From contig NZ_JAJAUZ010000034.1 in assembly GCF_020532645.1 (NCBI RefSeq), positions 1 through 64,000 on the forward strand: a stretch of DNA of 64,000 bases. Direction: 5' to 3'. The notes beneath the pieces are model-generated. The model saw only the letters and a list, made by a program, of their open reading frames with translations. It made no database searches and was not told where the DNA came from. This DNA comes from Streptomyces bambusae (GTDB taxonomy: Bacteria; Actinomycetota; Actinomycetes; Streptomycetales; Streptomycetaceae). The translations under genes were made by a program, and so were the position numbers. Of the stretch, positions 16,657 to 24,710 are shown piece by piece; the stretch's first letter is position 1; every line of letters begins with the position of its first letter.

Positions 16657-17105
16657 GCGGATCAGGCCTCCGGCAGCACGGTGAGCGGCGAAATGCAGGC
16701 ACGAGCAGGGGGTTCACCCGCCCGCTACGGGGCGGCCCCTCATGCGGATCATCCTGCCAAATGATTTGAACGTGTTCAACATCGACGCCGACACCTCCCC
16801 CGCACCTCACCCCGCACCTCCGCCACAGGGTCCGGTGGCGCAAATTCACAGCACACGTGTATCCGGAACGTGTCGAACGGCCATTCCGGGCGCATATGCC
16901 ATCACAGCCGCCCGGGCGCATCGCTTCGCGCGCCCCGCCCGGCGCGCTGAACACGCCCTCCCCACGCACCTGCCGCTGTCATACCTTCACATCACAGGCC
17001 GCAAGGACGGGGCCGCCCGAGTCACCCACACCGGGGGCGCGGGCGTGCAGAAACGTTCGCCGCAGTCCTGTTCGAGCCAGTCCGGGTATGGCGGAGGGAG
17101 CCGTT
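16657..17105. other. Divergent promoter region upstream of the lanthipeptide cluster
   Basis: About 450 bp without a convincing gene. It contains the perfect dyad TTGAAC-GT-GTTCAA (16766-16779), a possible regulator site, and the GGAGGGAG ribosome binding site of the synthetase near 17092. The long frame that opens at 16857 upstream of the synthetase lacks family similarity and is not taken as coding. Confidence 0.4.
16766..16779. promoter_or_regulatory. Perfect dyad TTGAACGTGTTCAA, putative operator
   Basis: Six-base arms with a 2-nt spacer, in an AT-richer patch between the small membrane gene and the lanthipeptide synthetase. The spacing is 2 bp, not the 4 bp between GAAC and GTTC expected for an actinobacterial LexA box. 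The protein that binds it is unknown. Confidence 0.4.
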
Positions 17106-19745
17106 GTGGACATGCGCTACGAGGCGCATTCGTACGCCGACAACCTGTTCTACGACTCGCCGGTGCGGTGGGCGACGCGCGACGAGTTCGACGCCGTCGG
17201 CGCGCCCCTGCCGGCCGGCTGGCGGGGCACCACCCAGGACGTGTGGGTCGGCAGGACGCCCGACGGCGTCGCACTCCCCGACCAGGGCTGGAAGATCCAC
17301 GTCTCGGCCTGCCCCGACAACGCCGAGTCCGTGCTCGCGATGGTCGCCGGCTACTGCTTCTACCACCGGGTGGCGTTCAAGTTCCTGCGCAGCCCCGCCC
17401 TGGTCCGGACGCAGAACGCGAAGTACGCCTCACGCGGCTCCAGCGGCAAGTTCATGACCCTGTACCCGGTCGACGAGCCGGAGCTGGAGCGCTGCCTCGA
17501 CGGCCTCGACGCCCTCCTCGCCGGGCAGCCGGGCCCGTACATCCTCAGCGACCTGCGCTGGCGCGACGGTCCCCTGTACCTGCGCTACGGCGGGTTCACC
17601 GAGCAGTACTGCCGCTCGGAGACCGGCGAACTGGTCCTCGCCCTCCGCGAGCCGTCCGGCACGCTGCGCCCGGACGTGCGGCGCGCCGTGTTCGAGGTCC
17701 CCGACTGGGCGCCCGTTCCGGCCGTCCTCGCCAAGGCGCTCGCCGACCGGGACGCCGCCAGCCGGGCCGACTTCCCGTACGACGTCCAGCGGGCCCTGCA
17801 CTTCTCGAACGGCGGCGGGATCTACGTCGCCCGCCCGGCCGGGGACACCGGCGGCGAGGAGGTCGTCCTCAAGGAGGCGCGCCCCTACGCCGGCCTCGAC
17901 CAGCGCGGCGACGACGCCGTACTCCGGCTCCGCAAGGAGTACGACATCCTGCAGCGGCTGTCCGGACTGCGCGCGGTGCCCGCCGCGCTCGACTACCTCA
18001 CCGCGTGGGAACACCACTTCCTCGTCCAGGAGTTCATACCGGGCGAACCGCTCAACCGCTGGTTCGCCCGCCACTATCCCCTCGTCCGCCCCGACCCGGA
18101 CGCGGCGGCCGTCGCCCGCTACCGCGAGGAGGCAGAAGAGGTCCTCTCGGGGATCGAGGAGGGGCTGCGCGCCATCCACGACCGCGGGATCGTCTTCGGT
18201 GACCTGCACCCGCGCAACCTGATCGTCCGTCCCGACGGCTCCGTCTGCTTCATCGACTTCGAACTCGCCTCCCCCGTCGACGAGTTCCTCCGCCCCGGGC
18301 TCGGCGCCGCCGGCTTCGCCGCACCCGCCGGCCTCCAGGGCTTCGCGATCGACCAGCACGCCCTCGACGCCCTGCGGCTGTGGGTGTACCTGCCGCTGAT
18401 GCAGCTGACCGCCCTGGACCCGGGCAAACGGGCCGAGCTGGAGGCGGCGGCGGCCGTGCGGTTCGGCCTCGCACCGCCGGCCCGGGTGGCGCCGGCCGCC
18501 ACGCCCACCGCACCGACCGCGCCCGACGCCACCTCACCCGTGACCACCGATCCCGCCGAACGGGCCCGCCTCACAAGGCTCTTCAGCGGCGACCCCGAGG
18601 ACTGGCCCGCCCTCCGCGACTCCTTGGCGGCAGCCATCACCCGGTCCGCGACCCCCGACCGCACCGACCGCCTCTTCCCCGGCGACCCCGGCCAGTTCAC
18701 CCACGACGGCCTCGGCCTGGCCTACGGTGCCGCGGGCGTCCTGTGGGCGCTGCACACCACCGGAGCCCCCGTCGACCCCGGCCACGTGCAGTGGCTCCTC
18801 GACGCGATACCCCGCCGGCCACTGCGGCCCGGGCTATACACCGGCTCGCACGGCGTCGCCCTCGCCCTGGACCGGCTGGGCCGCACCGAGGAGGCGCACC
18901 GCCTCCTCGACCGCCTGATGCAGGACCCGCCCGAAGGCCACGGCGACGACCTCGCCGGCGGACTGCCCGGGGTCGGCCTCACCCTCCTCCACTTCGCCGC
19001 GACGACCGGCGACGGCGCCCTGCTCACCGCGGCCGTGGACACCGCCGACCTGCTCGCCGACCGCCTGGCGGACGCCTCCGGCGCCGGCCGACGGCAGCTG
19101 CGCCCGGGCCTGTTGCACGGCGCCTCCGGAGCCGCCCTGTTCTTCCTCCGCCTGTACGGCCGTACGTCCGACCCCGGGCTCCTCGACCTGGCCGGGCAGG
19201 CCCTCGTACAGGACCTCGACCGCTGTGTCCTGGGGGACGACGGGACGCTCCAAGTCGACGACGGCAGCCGGGTGCTGCCCTACCTGGAGACCGGCAGCGC
19301 CGGGATCGCCGCAGTCCTCCACGAGTACCTGCGCCACCGGCCGGACCCGGTGCTCCGGCAGAGCCAGGGCCGCATCCGGGACGCCGCGACACCCGAATTC
19401 ATCGTCCAGTCCGGGCTGTTCAACGGACGGGCGGGCCTGATCCTGCTGCTGCACCTGCTCCGGACCGGCGAGGGCGCGGGCGACGGCATTGGCGACGGCG
19501 ACGGCGACGGCGACAACACCCGCGTCATCCGGCGCCACATCCGCCGGCTGCCCTGGCACCTCGTCCCGTACCACGGCCACGCGGCCTTCCCCGGCGAGCA
19601 GTTGCTGCGGCTGTCGACCGACCTCGCGACCGGCTCGGCGGGCGTCCTGCTGGCCCTCGGGACCGTCCTCGCCGGCACCCCCGGGCTGCCCTTCCTCGAC
19701 ACCCCGGCCCCGGTCGCGCACGCCGCCCCCGGCCGGACCGCCTGA
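17106..19745 (+). CDS. ramC: Class III lanthipeptide synthetase (LanKC; RamC/AmfT-like)
   Basis: This 879-residue enzyme should phosphorylate, dehydrate and cyclise the adjacent precursor peptide. The order is: N-terminal lyase-like region (MDMRYEAHSYADNLFYDSP), Ser/Thr kinase-like domain with VVLKEARPYAG (about residue 255), catalytic GDLHPRNLIV (about 365) and metal-binding DFE (about 384), then a LanC-like cyclase domain (GLLHGASGAALFF, FNGRAGLILLLHLL, LATGSAGVLLAL). The Cys-Cys-His zinc ligands of class IV enzymes are absent, which places it in class III. Start GTG 17106 gives the family-typical first residues and has GGAGGGAG 8 nt upstream; ATG 17112 is the alternative. Confidence 0.93.
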   Translation: MDMRYEAHSYADNLFYDSPVRWATRDEFDAVGAPLPAGWRGTTQDVWVGRTPDGVALPDQGWKIHVSACPDNAESVLAMVAGYCFYHRVAFKFLRSPALVRTQNAKYASRGSSGKFMTLYPVDEPELERCLDGLDALLAGQPGPYILSDLRWRDGPLYLRYGGFTEQYCRSETGELVLALREPSGTLRPDVRRAVFEVPDWAPVPAVLAKALADRDAASRADFPYDVQRALHFSNGGGIYVARPAGDTGGEEVVLKEARPYAGLDQRGDDAVLRLRKEYDILQRLSGLRAVPAALDYLTAWEHHFLVQEFIPGEPLNRWFARHYPLVRPDPDAAAVARYREEAEEVLSGIEEGLRAIHDRGIVFGDLHPRNLIVRPDGSVCFIDFELASPVDEFLRPGLGAAGFAAPAGLQGFAIDQHALDALRLWVYLPLMQLTALDPGKRAELEAAAAVRFGLAPPARVAPAATPTAPTAPDATSPVTTDPAERARLTRLFSGDPEDWPALRDSLAAAITRSATPDRTDRLFPGDPGQFTHDGLGLAYGAAGVLWALHTTGAPVDPGHVQWLLDAIPRRPLRPGLYTGSHGVALALDRLGRTEEAHRLLDRLMQDPPEGHGDDLAGGLPGVGLTLLHFAATTGDGALLTAAVDTADLLADRLADASGAGRRQLRPGLLHGASGAALFFLRLYGRTSDPGLLDLAGQALVQDLDRCVLGDDGTLQVDDGSRVLPYLETGSAGIAAVLHEYLRHRPDPVLRQSQGRIRDAATPEFIVQSGLFNGRAGLILLLHLLRTGEGAGDGIGDGDGDGDNTRVIRRHIRRLPWHLVPYHGHAAFPGEQLLRLSTDLATGSAGVLLALGTVLAGTPGLPFLDTPAPVAHAAPGRTA

Positions 19746-19848
19746 GCGTCGCCCCCACTGCGGTACGAGCCGGCTGACCACCGCAGTCCACGAGTTTCCG
19801 GCGACCGCCGGAAAGCACGGCACCATCCTCACCCGTCAGGAGTACACC

Positions 19849-19974
19849 ATGTCCATCCTCAGCCTGCAGGCCATGGAGCCCGCCGGGGACACGACCGAGT
19901 ACATGTCGGTCATCAGCTCCCTGAGCGTCGTCAACTGCACCAACAGCACCGTCAGCACCCTGCTCTGCCTCTGA
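19849..19974 (+). CDS. ramS: Class III lanthipeptide precursor (RamS/AmfS-like, 41 aa)
   Basis: The peptide starts MSILSLQAMEPAGDTTEYMS; the leader motif LxLQxME is that of RamS and AmfS. The core ends SSLSVVNCTNSTVSTLLCL and contains two Ser-x2-Ser-x3-Cys units, Ser23/Ser26/Cys30 and Ser33/Ser36/Cys40, the same spacing as in SapB, predicting two lanthionine or labionin rings. GTCAGGAG lies just upstream. It sits 103 nt after the synthetase gene. The mature product is predicted to be a hydrophobic, surfactant-like peptide that helps aerial hyphae emerge. Confidence 0.93.
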   Translation: MSILSLQAMEPAGDTTEYMSVISSLSVVNCTNSTVSTLLCL

Positions 19975-20033
19975 CGGCACCCCTGCCGGCACCCGCCCGC
20001 CGGACGCGGCGGCGCGTGACCGGATGAACCACG

Positions 20034-20066
20034 GCCGGCCCGGGCTGCACGAGAGCCCGGGCCGGC
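20034..20066 (+). terminator. Hairpin between precursor and exporter genes
   Basis: A perfect 13-bp stem (GCCGGCCCGGGCT / AGCCCGGGCCGGC) with a 7-nt loop lies 60 nt after the precursor stop and 89 nt before the exporter start. It could stabilise the precursor mRNA and attenuate expression of the exporter genes, which are needed at lower levels. Confidence 0.6.
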
Positions 20067-20154
20067 TCCTCATGCCCCCCGCACGCCCGCACGCCGGACG
20101 TGTGCCCGCACCCCCGACCCCCGTCCGACCGGCCCGAATCCGGAGGAGCACGGC

Positions 20155-21918
20155 ATGGATGCAGACCGGCGGCCCCCCGGCCGCCCCGGCGCACGACGCC
20201 TGCGCCACGGGTGGTGGCCGGCGGTACTGGCCCTGTCGGTGGCCGTCAGTTCGCTGGCCGCCCTCGCGCTGCCGGCCGTCCTCGCCGGGGCGGTCGACCG
20301 GGCCCTGGCCGACGGCGCGGCCGCCGGGCTGGTCCCGCTCGCACTCGTCCTCGGCCTGCTGACCGCGGCCGAGGCCATGGCCCAGTACGCCGGCCCGTGC
20401 GGCACCGCGGGTACGACCGCCCGGCTGCGCGCCGGGCTCTTCCGCCACACCATGGCCGCCGGGCCGTATCCGGCCGAGCGGCGGGCCACCGGGGACCTGG
20501 TGGCCCGGCTGACCGCGAGCACCGCCGAGGGCGCGCTCGGCGCACAGGCCGCCGTGTACGCGGTGGCACAGGCCGTGATGGCCCTCGGCGCCGTCGTCGC
20601 ACTCGGCCTGCTCGCCCCGGAACTGGCCGCCGCGTTCGTCGTCACCGCCCCCCTCGGCTACCTCCTCATGCGCCGCCACGTACGCCGTACCACCGCCGGC
20701 GGGGTCGGCTACCAGCAGGCCCAGGCCGCCGTGGCCGCCCGGCTGCTCGACGCGCTCGCCGGCAGCCGCAGCATCGCCGCCGACGGCACCGCCGACCGCG
20801 AGATCGCGCGCATCCTGCAGCCCGTTCCCGAACTGTCCCGCCACGGGCGCACGTTGTGGGACAGCCAGCGGCGCGTCGCCTGGCTGACCGGGCTGCTCGC
20901 CCCGGCCACCCAGCTCGCCGTGCTCTCCGTCGCCGGCCACGAGCTCTCCCGCGGCACCCTGACCCCGGGGGACCTGGTCGCCGCCCTCGGCTACACCGCG
21001 CTCGGGCTCGGCGGCTTCGGCACCGCCCAGAGCCTCCTGGACCTCGCCCGGGCCCGGGCCGGCCGGACCCGCGTCCGGGAAGTCCTGGGCGTGCCCCTGC
21101 CGCCGCCCGGGCTGCGCCGGCTGCCGGACGGGCCGGGGCGGCTGGAACTCCGCGGGGTCGGCGTCCGGCGCGCGGGCACCGCCCTGCTCGACGGCGTCGA
21201 CCTCACCGTTGCCGCCGGCAACTGCACCGCGATTGTGGGCAGTTCGGGGGCCGGTACCTCGCTGCTGACCGCGGTGGCGGGCGGACTGCTCGCCCCCGAC
21301 GCGGGCGTGGTCCTCCTCGACGGCGTCCCGCTGGACGAGGTCCGGCCGGACGACCTGCGGACCGCCGTCGCCCACGCCTTCGCCGACCCGGTCCTGACAG
21401 GCCCGACGATCCTGGACTGCCTGCGCGCCGGCGCCCCCGGGCCGACCGCCGAGCGGGTACGCGCGGCCGCACGCGCGGCGCAGGCCGACGCGTTCCTGCG
21501 CCGCCTGCCGGCCGGCTACGGCACCGCGGTCGCCGATGCGCCCCTGTCCGGGGGCCAGCGCCAGCGCGTCGGGCTCGCCCGCGCCCTGACCCGGGACGCC
21601 CGGCTGCTCGTCCTCGACGACGCCACGTCCAGTCTCGACTCGGTGACGGAAGCGGCGGTCCTGCGGGCCGTCGATGCCGGCCACGGCCACCGCACCCGCC
21701 TGATCGTCACCCGCCGCGCGTCCGTGGCCGCCCGCGCCGACACCGTGGCCTGGCTCGACGGCGGCCGCCTCAGGGCCTGCGCCCCGCACGCCGAGCTCTG
21801 GCAACAGGACGCGTACCGAAGGCTGTTCGGGTCGGACAGGGACGAGAACGGCGGCGGGGGTGGCGGCGGGGACAGCGGCGGGGGTGGCTGCGGGGACGGC
21901 CCGGACGACACGCCCTGA
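20155..21918 (+). CDS. ramA: ABC exporter subunit, lanthipeptide cluster (RamA/AmfB-like)
   Basis: A 587-residue half-transporter with six membrane helices (about residues 15-290) and a C-terminal nucleotide-binding domain. The Walker A reads GSSGAGTS, with Thr in place of the essential Lys, and Walker B is LLVLDDATSSLD with Asp in place of the catalytic Glu; the signature LSGGQRQRVGLARAL is intact. It therefore supplies the degenerate Walker site of a heterodimer with the next gene product. The C terminus is Gly-rich. ATG at 20155 has GGAGGAG upstream. Confidence 0.9.
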   Translation: MDADRRPPGRPGARRLRHGWWPAVLALSVAVSSLAALALPAVLAGAVDRALADGAAAGLVPLALVLGLLTAAEAMAQYAGPCGTAGTTARLRAGLFRHTMAAGPYPAERRATGDLVARLTASTAEGALGAQAAVYAVAQAVMALGAVVALGLLAPELAAAFVVTAPLGYLLMRRHVRRTTAGGVGYQQAQAAVAARLLDALAGSRSIAADGTADREIARILQPVPELSRHGRTLWDSQRRVAWLTGLLAPATQLAVLSVAGHELSRGTLTPGDLVAALGYTALGLGGFGTAQSLLDLARARAGRTRVREVLGVPLPPPGLRRLPDGPGRLELRGVGVRRAGTALLDGVDLTVAAGNCTAIVGSSGAGTSLLTAVAGGLLAPDAGVVLLDGVPLDEVRPDDLRTAVAHAFADPVLTGPTILDCLRAGAPGPTAERVRAAARAAQADAFLRRLPAGYGTAVADAPLSGGQRQRVGLARALTRDARLLVLDDATSSLDSVTEAAVLRAVDAGHGHRTRLIVTRRASVAARADTVAWLDGGRLRACAPHAELWQQDAYRRLFGSDRDENGGGGGGGDSGGGGCGDGPDDTP

Positions 21919-21958
21919 AGGCCACCCGCCGCCGGTCACGACGAAAGGACCGCCCACC

Positions 21959-23854
21959 ATGCCCGGCCCGCCCGCCCGCACACCGGCCACCCGCACGCCG
22001 GCCACCCACCCGGCCACCCGCCCCGCCCTCCGCCTGGTCCTCGCCAGTCTGCGCCGCAGCCGCCGTGCGGCCTGGTCGCTGACGCTGTGGACCCTGCTCT
22101 CCGCGGCGCCCGCCCTGGTCACCGGCAAGGCACTGGCGCTGGCCGTGGACCAGGGCTTCCTCGTGCAGCGGCCGCGGACCGCCGCCCTGGGGCTCGGGGT
22201 GTTCGCCGGCGCCGCACTACTGGGCGCCTGGGCGAGCCGGCAGACGTACCCGGCACTCGCGGAGATCGTCGAGCCGGCCCGTGACGCGCTGCTGCGGGAC
22301 GTGGTCACCGGCACGGTGCGGCGGGCCGTCGCCGATGCGACCCGCCCGGACACCGGCGCCGCCGCCGTGGCCGTCGCCCAACTCACCCGCCAGGTGGAGG
22401 CGGTTCGCGATGCCCTCGCCGGACAGCTCATGCTGGTCTGGCAGTTCGCCCTGACCCTGGCCGCGGTCGTCGTGGGCACCGCGGCCGTCGCACCGGCCGC
22501 CGTCCCCCTGTTCGCCGTGCCGCTGACCCTCGCGCTCATCGCCTTCGGCTGCCTGGCGCCCGTGACCGTGCGCCGCCAGCGCGAGGCCTTCCGCACCGAG
22601 GAGGAGCTGGCCGCGCACACCGCCGCCACCGTCGGCGCGCTCCGCGACATCATCGCCTGCGGCGCCCGCGCCGACGCCGAACGCGAGGCCCTGGAGCTCG
22701 TCGCCGCGCAGTTCCGGGCGGCCCGCGCCCTGGCCCGGGTCGCGGCGCTGCGGCGGCTGATCGTCGCACTGGGCGTACACCTGCCGGTGGTGCTGATCGT
22801 GGCGTATGCTCCGGCGCTGGTGCGCGGCGGGCTGACGCCCGGTGCGGTGGTGGGCGTCCTCGCCTACCTGTTCGCCACGCTGGAGCCGGCGCTGCGGCTG
22901 CTCGTCCAGGGCGTCGGCGCCTCCTGGCTGCGCCTGGCGGTCGCCGCCGAACGGCTGGACCTGGCGGCACGGCACCCCGCCCCGCCCGCCGATCCCACGC
23001 CCGGGATGCGCCCCGCGGACGGGTCGGCGCGCTTGGCAGCGGTCACGTTCGCCTACGGCCCGGGCGCCGAACCGGTTCTCGACGGACTCGACTTGAGCCT
23101 CGCCGATGGGGAACACCTCGTCGTGGTGGGGCCGTCCGGCATCGGCAAGTCCACCCTGGCCGACGTACTGACCGGCCTCCTGCGCCCGGGCGGCGGCCGC
23201 GTCGACCTGGGCGGCGTGCCGCTCGACCGGATCGCGGCACGGGATCTGCACCACGCCCGGGTCCTCGTCCCGCAGCACCCGTACGTGTTCGCGGGAACGC
23301 TCCGGGAGAACCTGTGCCACCTCGCCCCCGCCCCGGACGCCGTACTGGCGGACGTGATCGGGAAGTTGGGACTGGACCCGCTCGCGGAGCGCCTCGGCGG
23401 GCCCGACGGACGGCTGGAGCCGGGCGCCCTGTCCTCCGGAGAGCGCGCCCTCGTCGCACTCGCCCGCGCCTACCTGTCGCCGGCCCGGCTGGTCGTCCTC
23501 GACGAGGCCACCCGGCACCTGGACGCGGCGGCGGAGCTCGCTGTGGAGGAGGCCTTCCGGCAGCGCCCGGGGACGGTCGTCACCATCGCCCACCGCCTCG
23601 CACCGGCCCGCCGCGCCGACCGCGTCCTGCTCCTCGACGGCGTCCGCCCGCTCGCCGGCACGCACGCCTCGCTCCTGGCCGGGTCGCCCCTGTACGCCGA
23701 TCTCGTCGGGCAGTGGGACGGGCGCGGGCCGGACACCGCCGGGCCGCCAGGTGCCGACCCCGGCGCCGGCACCGGCTCCGGCGCCGGCACCGCGGGAGGC
23801 GGTACCGGCGCCGGGCAGCCGGTCAGCCGCCCGGGCGCAGCGTCAGGTCGCTGA
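21959..23854 (+). CDS. ramB: ABC exporter subunit, lanthipeptide cluster (RamB/AmfA-like)
   Basis: A 631-residue half-transporter: N-terminal Pro/Thr-rich tail, six membrane helices and a C-terminal ATPase. Walker A (GPSGIGKST) and Walker B with the catalytic Glu (LVVLDEATRHLD) are intact, but the signature reads LSSGERALVALARA, a degenerate form. Paired with the upstream subunit, one composite ATP site is complete and the other is broken, as in asymmetric type IV exporters. ATG 21959 has AAAGGA upstream; the gene follows the first subunit by 40 nt. Its 3' end overlaps the convergent SDR gene by about 30 nt. Confidence 0.9.
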   Translation: MPGPPARTPATRTPATHPATRPALRLVLASLRRSRRAAWSLTLWTLLSAAPALVTGKALALAVDQGFLVQRPRTAALGLGVFAGAALLGAWASRQTYPALAEIVEPARDALLRDVVTGTVRRAVADATRPDTGAAAVAVAQLTRQVEAVRDALAGQLMLVWQFALTLAAVVVGTAAVAPAAVPLFAVPLTLALIAFGCLAPVTVRRQREAFRTEEELAAHTAATVGALRDIIACGARADAEREALELVAAQFRAARALARVAALRRLIVALGVHLPVVLIVAYAPALVRGGLTPGAVVGVLAYLFATLEPALRLLVQGVGASWLRLAVAAERLDLAARHPAPPADPTPGMRPADGSARLAAVTFAYGPGAEPVLDGLDLSLADGEHLVVVGPSGIGKSTLADVLTGLLRPGGGRVDLGGVPLDRIAARDLHHARVLVPQHPYVFAGTLRENLCHLAPAPDAVLADVIGKLGLDPLAERLGGPDGRLEPGALSSGERALVALARAYLSPARLVVLDEATRHLDAAAELAVEEAFRQRPGTVVTIAHRLAPARRADRVLLLDGVRPLAGTHASLLAGSPLYADLVGQWDGRGPDTAGPPGADPGAGTGSGAGTAGGGTGAGQPVSRPGAASGR

Positions 23855-24530
23855 CGGTGGCGTCCCCGGGCAGGTCGAGGGCGGTGGCCACGGCGGCGGC
23901 GACGGTCTGCGCGCTCATGTGCGCCGCCGGGTCGTAGGGGAGGCCGAACTGCGCATGCAGCCGTACCTGCATCGGAGTGTCCGTCTCGCCGGGGTAGACG
24001 GTGGTGACGCGGATGCCGCGCCCGTACTCCTCGGCGCGCAGCGACTCGGCGAGGGCTTTGAGTCCGAACTTGGACGCGGCGTACGCGCTCAGCCGTGGCG
24101 GCGCGTGCAGACCGGCGCCGGAGTTCATGAAGACGACCTGCCCGCGGCCGGCGCGCAGCGCGGGCAGCAGCAGGCGGGTGAGCTCGGCGGGGGCGGTGAG
24201 GTTGACGGCGAGGGTGTGTTCCCAGGCGGCGGCTCCCGTCTCCTCGACGGTCCCCGCTTCCGCGACCCCGGCCACGTGCAGCAACGAGTCGAGTCGGGTG
24301 GGCAGTTCCTGTCCTTTGAGGCGGTCCTGGAGCAGCGCAGGCTCTGCCAGGTCGGCGACGACTATGCGGCACCCGGGGTGGCGTTCGCCCAAGGCCTGCG
24401 CCCGCGAGCCGTCCCGCGCGAGCAGCCAGAGGGTGTGCCCGCGCGCCGCGAGGAGGTCGGCCAAGGCCGCACCGATTCCTGAACCGGCTCCTGTCAGCAG
24501 ATGTTCTCCCATACCTCCTTGTCTACCCAT
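23823..24530 (-). CDS. Short-chain dehydrogenase/reductase
   Basis: A classical SDR of about 235 residues: cofactor motif LLTGAGSGIGAALAD near the N terminus, NSGAGLHAP, and the catalytic YAASK with an upstream Ser. PGETDTPM near residue 185 is the usual PG(E)T-type loop. The substrate is unknown; such SDRs reduce small ketones or oxidise alcohols using NAD(P)H. Start is ambiguous: ATG 24530 is used here, whereas ATG 24512 (MGEHLL) sits only 1 nt after an AAGGAGG motif, too close for normal initiation. Confidence 0.82.
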   Translation of the reverse strand: MGRQGGMGEHLLTGAGSGIGAALADLLAARGHTLWLLARDGSRAQALGERHPGCRIVVADLAEPALLQDRLKGQELPTRLDSLLHVAGVAEAGTVEETGAAAWEHTLAVNLTAPAELTRLLLPALRAGRGQVVFMNSGAGLHAPPRLSAYAASKFGLKALAESLRAEEYGRGIRVTTVYPGETDTPMQVRLHAQFGLPYDPAAHMSAQTVAAAVATALDLPGDATVSDLTLRPGG

Positions 24531-24643
24531 ACATGGGCTTTCATCCACCAACTCGCCGTGAAATTGCGGGAGTTCAGCGGCAGCAGGATCCGGCCATCCT
24601 CACCGCCAACGGTGTCCGGATACCGACTCCCCCACCCATCGCT

Positions 24644-24679
24644 CTGCAAGTTCTTGCAGAATCTTGCGCAAGAACTTGC
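24644..24679 (+). promoter_or_regulatory. MalR/Reg1-like operator array
   Basis: Three overlapping or adjacent dyads of the pentamer pair GCAAG/CTTGC: CTGCAAG-TT-CTTGCAG (24644-24659), CTTGC-GCAAG (24663-24672) and GCAAG-AA-CTTGC (24668-24679). CTTGC/GCAAG repeats upstream of Streptomyces amylase and maltose genes are targets of the LacI-family regulator MalR/Reg1. The array is 32 bp upstream of the CBM20 gene start and suggests maltose- or starch-responsive control. Confidence 0.7.
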
Positions 24680-24710
24680 CGCACTCCACCGCCCGAAGGA
24701 GCCCCGACCG

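Noticed and set aside
16766..16779. Dyad considered as a LexA (SOS) box
   Set aside because: The spacer between GAAC and GTTC is 2 bp instead of 4, and no SOS gene is adjacent.
17106..19745. Lanthipeptide synthetase considered as class IV (LanL)
   Set aside because: The cyclase domain lacks the Cys/Cys/His zinc ligands; class III is supported by the RamS-like precursor.
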